Source: CAG-826 sp964583155
GTDB lineage: Bacteria > Bacillota_I > Bacilli_A > RFN20 > CAG-826
Reading direction: 5' to 3'
Length of the DNA: 64,000 nucleotides
Assembly: GCA_964583155.1 (NCBI GenBank)
Contig: CAZOUY010000002.1
Span: 1 to 64,000 of the forward strand
A program made the translations under genes and the position numbers. Below the pieces are notes generated by a model. That model had not been told where the DNA came from. It did no database searches and saw only the letters and a program-made list of their open reading frames with translations. Positions 59,944 through 64,000 of the stretch are shown here, in pieces (positions within the stretch are counted from its first letter, which is position 1; every line of letters starts with the position of its first letter).

Positions 59944-61455
59944 ATGAAATTATTACTTGAGAAATTGAAGGATGCGTTCCTTTCAGTATTTCCCATTACG
60001 CTGATTGTCACGATTTTACATTTGACAAAAATAACACCATTAACGACACATGAGTTTAGCTTGTTCTTGGTTTGTGCTTTACTATTAGTTATCGGCATGG
60101 CCTTATTTACTTTAGGTGCTGATGTCGCCATGATGCCTATGGGAAGTGCGATTGGCGCATCGTTAACGAAAAAGAAAAAAATCGGTTTAATTATTGTTTT
60201 GGCTTTTCTTTTAGGAACGCTGATAACGATTGCTGAACCGGATTTATCGGTTTTAGCGAGGCAGGTTCCTATTAATCCCGATCTACTTTTGATTATTATC
60301 GTCTCGTTAGGGGTAGGATTGTTTTTGGTTATTGGTATTCTTCGAATCATCTTCCAAAAAAGCTTAAATATTTTATTGATCGTTTTTTATGGATTGGTGT
60401 TTATGATGGCCAATCTTTGCAATACCAAATTTTTGCCATTGGCTTTTGATTCCGGAGGCGTGACCACCGGTCCGATTACAGTGCCATTTATCATGGCGAT
60501 GTGTGCCGGCTTTGCGGCCACTCGTGGTGGTAAAAAATCTAACGAAGATTCTTTTGGCTTGATTGCTTTATGTTCAATCGGTCCGATTCTATGTGTCACG
60601 ATTATGGGAATATTTTTCAAAGGGGATCCGGTTTATGAGCCGGAAGTGATGGAAAGCGGCACGATTATGCAATTACTAGGCCGAGGGGCTTTAGAGGAAA
60701 TAAAAGAAGTGACCTTAGCCATTTTGCCGGTTGTGTTATTTTTCTATGTCTATCAAGCGATCGATATCAAGCTTCCCAAACGGCAATTAACCAAGATAGG
60801 CGTCGGCGTAGTTTACACCTTTGTAGGATTGGTTTTGTTCCTTTCGGCAGCTAATGTCGGCTTTAGTGCGATTGGCGATAAAATAGGTCGCACTATTGGC
60901 GAAACGGCCGATAATCCTTGGCTCATTGTTCTTTTAGGAGGCATTATTGGTCTTGTGGTCGTTTTAGCCGAACCGGCAGTTGCTGTGTTAAATAAACAAG
61001 TTGAAGAGGTTAGCGGTGGCATTATTTCCAAACGCTCGATGCTTTTATCATTGTCGCTCGGCGTGGGGGTATCAATCGCTTTAAGCATTATCCGTATTCA
61101 ATATCAATTCAGTATTATGTATTATTTAGTACCGGGATATATTATTGTTATCGGACTATCTTTCCTTGTTCCCAAGCTCTATACGGCTATCGCCTTCGAT
61201 TCCGGAGGAGTGGCCTCTGGTCCGATGACATCAACCTTTATTTTGCCGTTTGCTATCGGTGTGTGCACTTCGCTCACCGATTCTAGTAAAGTCATGGAAA
61301 ATGCGTTTGGTGTTGTCTCGATGGTTGCTTTGACCCCTCTTTTAACGATTCAACTTTTAGGTTTTAAGGTGGTTCTTAGCGATTACTTATCACGCAAGAA
61401 AGCGCGCGCTCGTATTCGAGAAGAAAATGAAGCGCAGATCATTTATTTTGAATAG
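59944..61455 (+). CDS. DUF1538 membrane protein
   Basis: A 503-residue membrane protein with a tandem repeat of the DUF1538 domain. The same core motif occurs in each half: AFDSGGVTTGPITVPF (about 170-185) and AFDSGGVASGPMTSTF (about 418-433), so the protein is an internal duplication of about 11-12 helices, arranged like a transporter. The AEP-D/A motif (IAEPDLSVL, LAEPAVAVL) also recurs. Substrate unknown. It starts an operon with two PII-like genes, which suggests a transporter under small-ligand control. AAAGGAG lies upstream. Confidence 0.88.
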   Translation: MKLLLEKLKDAFLSVFPITLIVTILHLTKITPLTTHEFSLFLVCALLLVIGMALFTLGADVAMMPMGSAIGASLTKKKKIGLIIVLAFLLGTLITIAEPDLSVLARQVPINPDLLLIIIVSLGVGLFLVIGILRIIFQKSLNILLIVFYGLVFMMANLCNTKFLPLAFDSGGVTTGPITVPFIMAMCAGFAATRGGKKSNEDSFGLIALCSIGPILCVTIMGIFFKGDPVYEPEVMESGTIMQLLGRGALEEIKEVTLAILPVVLFFYVYQAIDIKLPKRQLTKIGVGVVYTFVGLVLFLSAANVGFSAIGDKIGRTIGETADNPWLIVLLGGIIGLVVVLAEPAVAVLNKQVEEVSGGIISKRSMLLSLSLGVGVSIALSIIRIQYQFSIMYYLVPGYIIVIGLSFLVPKLYTAIAFDSGGVASGPMTSTFILPFAIGVCTSLTDSSKVMENAFGVVSMVALTPLLTIQLLGFKVVLSDYLSRKKARARIREENEAQIIYFE

Positions 61456-61466
61456 GAGGAAGAAAG

Positions 61467-61880
61467 ATGCCCATTATGAAAAAAGTAACGCGGACAAAAA
61501 AATCATCCTCGTCTAATTTGGAGATTAAAAAGATCAAGCTCTTGTTTATTATTGTCGATCGTGGTCAAGCGATCAAATATCTTCGTGAAAACGAAAAACA
61601 TGATGTCACAACTCAAATGGTGCTATTAGGTCATGGCACAGCTTCAATTGCTTTGGATTATCTTGGATTAGGGGATATCAAAAAGGATGTCATCTTGAGC
61701 ATTATTAAAGCCGAAAAAAGTGAAGAGATAATGGCGTCGATTGAAAAAAAGATCAAGCAAGCCAAGGGGATTGCGTTTACAGTCCCGATCTCCAGTATGA
61801 TCGGCCTTTCGATTTATAAATTTATAACGAAAAGTCCCATCGCTGAAACGGAAAAAGAGGTGAAGAATCATGGAAAATAA
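61467..61880 (+). CDS. PII-like protein 1
   Basis: A 137-residue protein with the ferredoxin-like fold of PII signal proteins after a basic N-terminal tail (1-28). The strand-helix pattern KIKLLFIIVDRGQAIKYLRE, VTTQMVLLGHGTAS and the C-terminal AKGIAFTVPISSMIGL resemble the paired protein downstream, but the T-loop region is short. No uridylylated Tyr visible. It begins 11 bases after the DUF1538 gene and overlaps the next PII-like gene by 11 bases, so the three are made together. Likely senses a nucleotide or other ligand and controls the membrane protein. Confidence 0.78.
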   Translation: MPIMKKVTRTKKSSSSNLEIKKIKLLFIIVDRGQAIKYLRENEKHDVTTQMVLLGHGTASIALDYLGLGDIKKDVILSIIKAEKSEEIMASIEKKIKQAKGIAFTVPISSMIGLSIYKFITKSPIAETEKEVKNHGK

Positions 61881-62220
61881 ACAACAATTATTTGAACTTG
61901 TGTTATGTATTGTCAATAAAGGTTATACTGATCTTGTAATGGAAGCAGCTTCTCGTTCAGGAGCTCGTGGTGGCACGGTAATCACTGCGCGCGGATCGGG
62001 AAATGAAGAAGCAGAAAAGCTTTATGGTATTACAATTACACCGGAAAAGGAAATGGTGCTTATCGTGGTACCGAAGGAAATCAAAGATAAGGTTCTAAAA
62101 GAAATCTATCTCGATGCTGGTTTAGATACTTTAGGGCAAGGCATTGCTTTTACTTTGCCGATCGATGAAGTGGTTGGTATCAAAATGGACTTCCAAGAAG
62201 AGGAGACTGAACAAGAATGA
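61870..62220 (+). CDS. PII-like protein 2
   Basis: A 116-residue PII-superfamily protein. LVLCIVNKGYTDLVMEAASRSGARGGTVITARGSG (strand, helix, then the G-A-x-G-G-T signature) and QGIAFTLPIDEVVG (last strand) are typical; the classical T-loop Tyr is not seen. It has a different sequence from its upstream neighbour, so the two may form hetero-oligomers. The gene overlaps both neighbours, including the ATGA of the following glycosyltransferase gene, implying one operon with the DUF1538 gene. Confidence 0.85.
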   Translation: MENKQQLFELVLCIVNKGYTDLVMEAASRSGARGGTVITARGSGNEEAEKLYGITITPEKEMVLIVVPKEIKDKVLKEIYLDAGLDTLGQGIAFTLPIDEVVGIKMDFQEEETEQE

Positions 62221-63578
62221 GCAAAAACAGTTTAAGCGACAACTCTTTTTTTCAAAAAATCGATAGCGGTTTAGATAAGGCTTATCGATGGTTTCGGAAT
62301 CTTTTATCCGATCATGGATTCACCATTTTCGCCGCCTTCTTTTTGGTTTTGGCTTTGGCTCTTCGTTATGCAGTAGCCCGTTTCCCAAGTGGCGATTTGA
62401 GCAGCTGTATTTTTCCGTGGATTAAAAATTTCCGTGAGAATGGGCATTTGGCGTATTTAAAGGTCATGCAAGGAGACTATCCGCCCTTTTATATGACTAT
62501 TCTCGCTTTAATCAGTTATTTACCGGCCGGTCCAGAAGTGACGGGCTATGGCCATGCCTTGAATTATCCATATAATCTCTATGATATGATGTATGTGAAA
62601 ACAATCAGCTTTGCCTTTGATGTTGTCTTAGCTATTGGTGTTTATAAGATTGTGCGTCTCTATCATCAGAATAATAAAACGCTATGCCTGGCGGCTTTTA
62701 TCATCCCGTTATTCTTACCGACGATTTTTGTCAATTCGGGATTCTGGGGCCAATGTGATGGTCTTTATGTCGGTTTAGTGGTTTGGTGTGTTTACTATGC
62801 CTTAAAAGGTCAATCGTTACCTGCGAGCGTGTTTTTGGGATTAGCGTTTTCTCATAAGCTTCAAACGATTTTTATTATTCCTTTTTTAGGGTATCTTTGG
62901 CTCCGGCATCGCTTTAAGCTTCGTTATTTCTTAGTTTCGTTTTTGGTGGTCTTCTTGACTTTCCTTCCATGCTATATGGCGGGAGCACCTTTTGTCGCCC
63001 CCTTTGAAAAGTATGGGACTTTGACCATTGAATATCCGGCTCCTAACTATAATTCCGGCTCGCTTTACACCTTTATTCAGGATATTTATTATGTCGAAAA
63101 ATATGTTGATGGGGTTTTGGTAACCACAAAGTATGGAACATATGATTTGGTTCATTATGGTGGAATCTTTTTTGGATTGGCGGTCACTGCGATGGCTTTA
63201 GCGGTTATCTACAAAAAGAATATTCGTCCTTCTCAACAATCATCAACGGCGATTGCCGCGTTATTTGCGATGCTGATGCCCTTTGTTCTTCCTCATATGC
63301 ATGAGAGATACTTTTATATGGGAGAAGTTATGGTGATGATTTATTGCTTAACGAATAAGAAAAAATATTGGTTAATACCTTTAGTGCAGCTTTCGGGAAT
63401 GATTACTTACATGCCTTATATTTTTAACAGTTATTTCATCGATTCGTTAGGCCTTGATTCTCTTCGTATTGCAACCATTTTGAATTTTGTCGTCATCTAC
63501 ACGATTTGGCGTGAGATTATGAAATGTCCACGTTACCAAGATGAGCTCGAAGATCTGCAAGAGTTAGCGGTTATTTAA
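62217..63578 (+). CDS. Membrane glycosyltransferase (GT-C fold, mannosyltransferase-like)
   Basis: A 453-residue membrane protein with about 10 helices. The first extracytoplasmic loop carries FPSGDLSSCIFPWI (about 57-70) with the acidic residue typical of GT-C enzymes, and PHMHERYFYMGEV (about 360-372) matches the H-x-H-E-R motif of Gpi18-like/PMT-type mannosyltransferases. It probably transfers a sugar from a lipid carrier to a surface polymer. It overlaps the PII-like gene by four bases (ATGA) and ends at a strong terminator. Whether it belongs functionally with the DUF1538-PII genes is unclear. Confidence 0.82.
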   Translation: MSKNSLSDNSFFQKIDSGLDKAYRWFRNLLSDHGFTIFAAFFLVLALALRYAVARFPSGDLSSCIFPWIKNFRENGHLAYLKVMQGDYPPFYMTILALISYLPAGPEVTGYGHALNYPYNLYDMMYVKTISFAFDVVLAIGVYKIVRLYHQNNKTLCLAAFIIPLFLPTIFVNSGFWGQCDGLYVGLVVWCVYYALKGQSLPASVFLGLAFSHKLQTIFIIPFLGYLWLRHRFKLRYFLVSFLVVFLTFLPCYMAGAPFVAPFEKYGTLTIEYPAPNYNSGSLYTFIQDIYYVEKYVDGVLVTTKYGTYDLVHYGGIFFGLAVTAMALAVIYKKNIRPSQQSSTAIAALFAMLMPFVLPHMHERYFYMGEVMVMIYCLTNKKKYWLIPLVQLSGMITYMPYIFNSYFIDSLGLDSLRIATILNFVVIYTIWREIMKCPRYQDELEDLQELAVI

Positions 63579-63586
63579 TGACCTTT

Positions 63587-63609
63587 AAAGGCCTTCATGG
63601 CCTTTTTTA
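63587..63609 (+). terminator. Terminator of the DUF1538-PII-glycosyltransferase operon
   Basis: AAAGGCC (63587-63593), TTCAT loop, GGCCTTT (63599-63605) and T-run. Confidence 0.85.
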
Positions 63610-63721
63610 ATTTTCATTGATTGATATGACGCTATGATGATAGCGTCTTTTTCTATTTTATTGCTGGTTCATTCATTTTTTCACTTTTTTATCCATACAT
63701 TGTAAGGAAGAGGAAAAAAGT

Positions 63722-64000
63722 ATGAATGATGAACTAGTCATCAATGGTGGCAAAAAACTGAAGGGAAAAATTAAAATCCAGGGCAGTAAGAACTTAGCGG
63801 TCAGCATTATTCCCGCTAGTTTATTAGCGCATGATGTTGTTATTTTAAATAATATTCCCCCGATTGGCGATGTTTTTTGGCTATTAAAAATTTTGAAATA
63901 TCTCGGAGTAAAAACGAAATATCATAGAGAAACATTGATTATTGATTCGCGAACCATGAATTATAAGGATTTGACGATAGCCCCGATCGGTAAATTTCGG
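63722..64000 (+). CDS. murA: UDP-GlcNAc 1-carboxyvinyltransferase MurA (5' part)
   Basis: The first 93 codons of MurA, cut by the window end. MNDELVINGGKKLKGKIKIQ and GSKNLAVSIIPASLLA (about 21-36, with the conserved Lys-Asn pair) are typical of the EPSP-synthase-like fold. The enzyme makes the first committed step of peptidoglycan synthesis from UDP-GlcNAc and phosphoenolpyruvate, so the organism has a cell wall. GGAAGAGG lies ahead of the ATG. The catalytic Cys/Asp loop is outside the window. Confidence 0.93.
   Translation, partial: MNDELVINGGKKLKGKIKIQGSKNLAVSIIPASLLAHDVVILNNIPPIGDVFWLLKILKYLGVKTKYHRETLIIDSRTMNYKDLTIAPIGKFR

Noticed and set aside
1..64000. tRNA or rRNA genes and a tRNA attachment site for the island
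   Set aside because: No cloverleaf or GTTCGA-type T-arm stretch with matching stems was seen on either strand; a tRNAscan run would be needed to exclude them fully.

Overview
The window looks like chromosomal DNA of a low-GC, peptidoglycan-making, anaerobic fermentative member of the Firmicutes/Bacilli. The reasons are strong AGGAGG ribosome sites, short intergenic gaps, many lipoproteins with an L-x-x-C lipobox, Rex with AdhE and two [FeFe]-hydrogenase-type proteins, a reverse rubrerythrin, M-box and preQ1-I riboswitches, UvrX/YolD-type translesion genes and a murA start at the right edge. TGA is used as a stop (for example at the end of rex), so the code is standard. The exact taxon cannot be read from the sequence; an uncultured gut-type Bacilli lineage is my inference.

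Region 1 (1-11.4 kb) is a visibly more AT-rich defence island. After a tandem repeat and an HTH remnant come eight same-strand genes, seven of them tightly packed: C5 cytosine methyltransferase, an unknown 337-residue protein, a GHKL/MORC-type ATPase, a Z1-domain SF2 helicase, a DUF4420 PD-(D/E)XK nuclease, an AIPR protein, an HNH nuclease and a GIY-YIG (T5orf172-type) protein. It resembles MORC-Z1-AIPR restriction-modification cassettes and is the best candidate here for an under-described system.

Region 2 (11.4-14.7 kb) is a scar of mobile DNA: a small decayed gene, a tyrosine integrase cut off before its catalytic tyrosine, a frameshifted end of a phage terminase, and an intact, more GC-rich Fic gene surrounded by AAGGG palindromes.

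Region 3 (14.7-32.7 kb) is core-like: an ECF sigma factor with an RsgI-like anti-sigma protein (minus strand), a secreted Ig-domain nuclease, a MATE pump behind a micro-ORF/terminator leader, and a rex-adhE-hydrogenase operon. That operon joins redox sensing (Rex), ethanol formation (AdhE), a 2Fe-2S protein, a sensory group-C-like [FeFe] protein, a SpoIIE/PP2C phosphatase and a group-B-like [FeFe] hydrogenase. An MFS transporter, a small P-loop kinase and a cation/proton antiporter follow.

Region 4 (32.9-50.1 kb) holds surface and lipoprotein genes (DUF4097, a second Ig-domain nuclease, a Cthe_2159-type beta-helix lipoprotein, a three-repeat lipoprotein), a Y-family polymerase with YolD, and an operon of GH2 hydrolase, OLD-like ATPase/TOPRIM nuclease, hypoxanthine-DNA glycosylase and flavoprotein. 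A cytidine-deaminase-like enzyme and cardiolipin synthase follow.

Region 5 (50.1-64 kb) carries a Fur/PerR regulator with a perfect operator next to rubrerythrin, an ATP-grasp ligase, preQ1-controlled queT, a broken and an intact TM2 protein, CotH, M-box-controlled mgtE, a pseudouridine synthase, a DUF1538 membrane protein with two PII-like proteins, a membrane glycosyltransferase and the beginning of murA. No tRNA, rRNA or CRISPR array was recognised.
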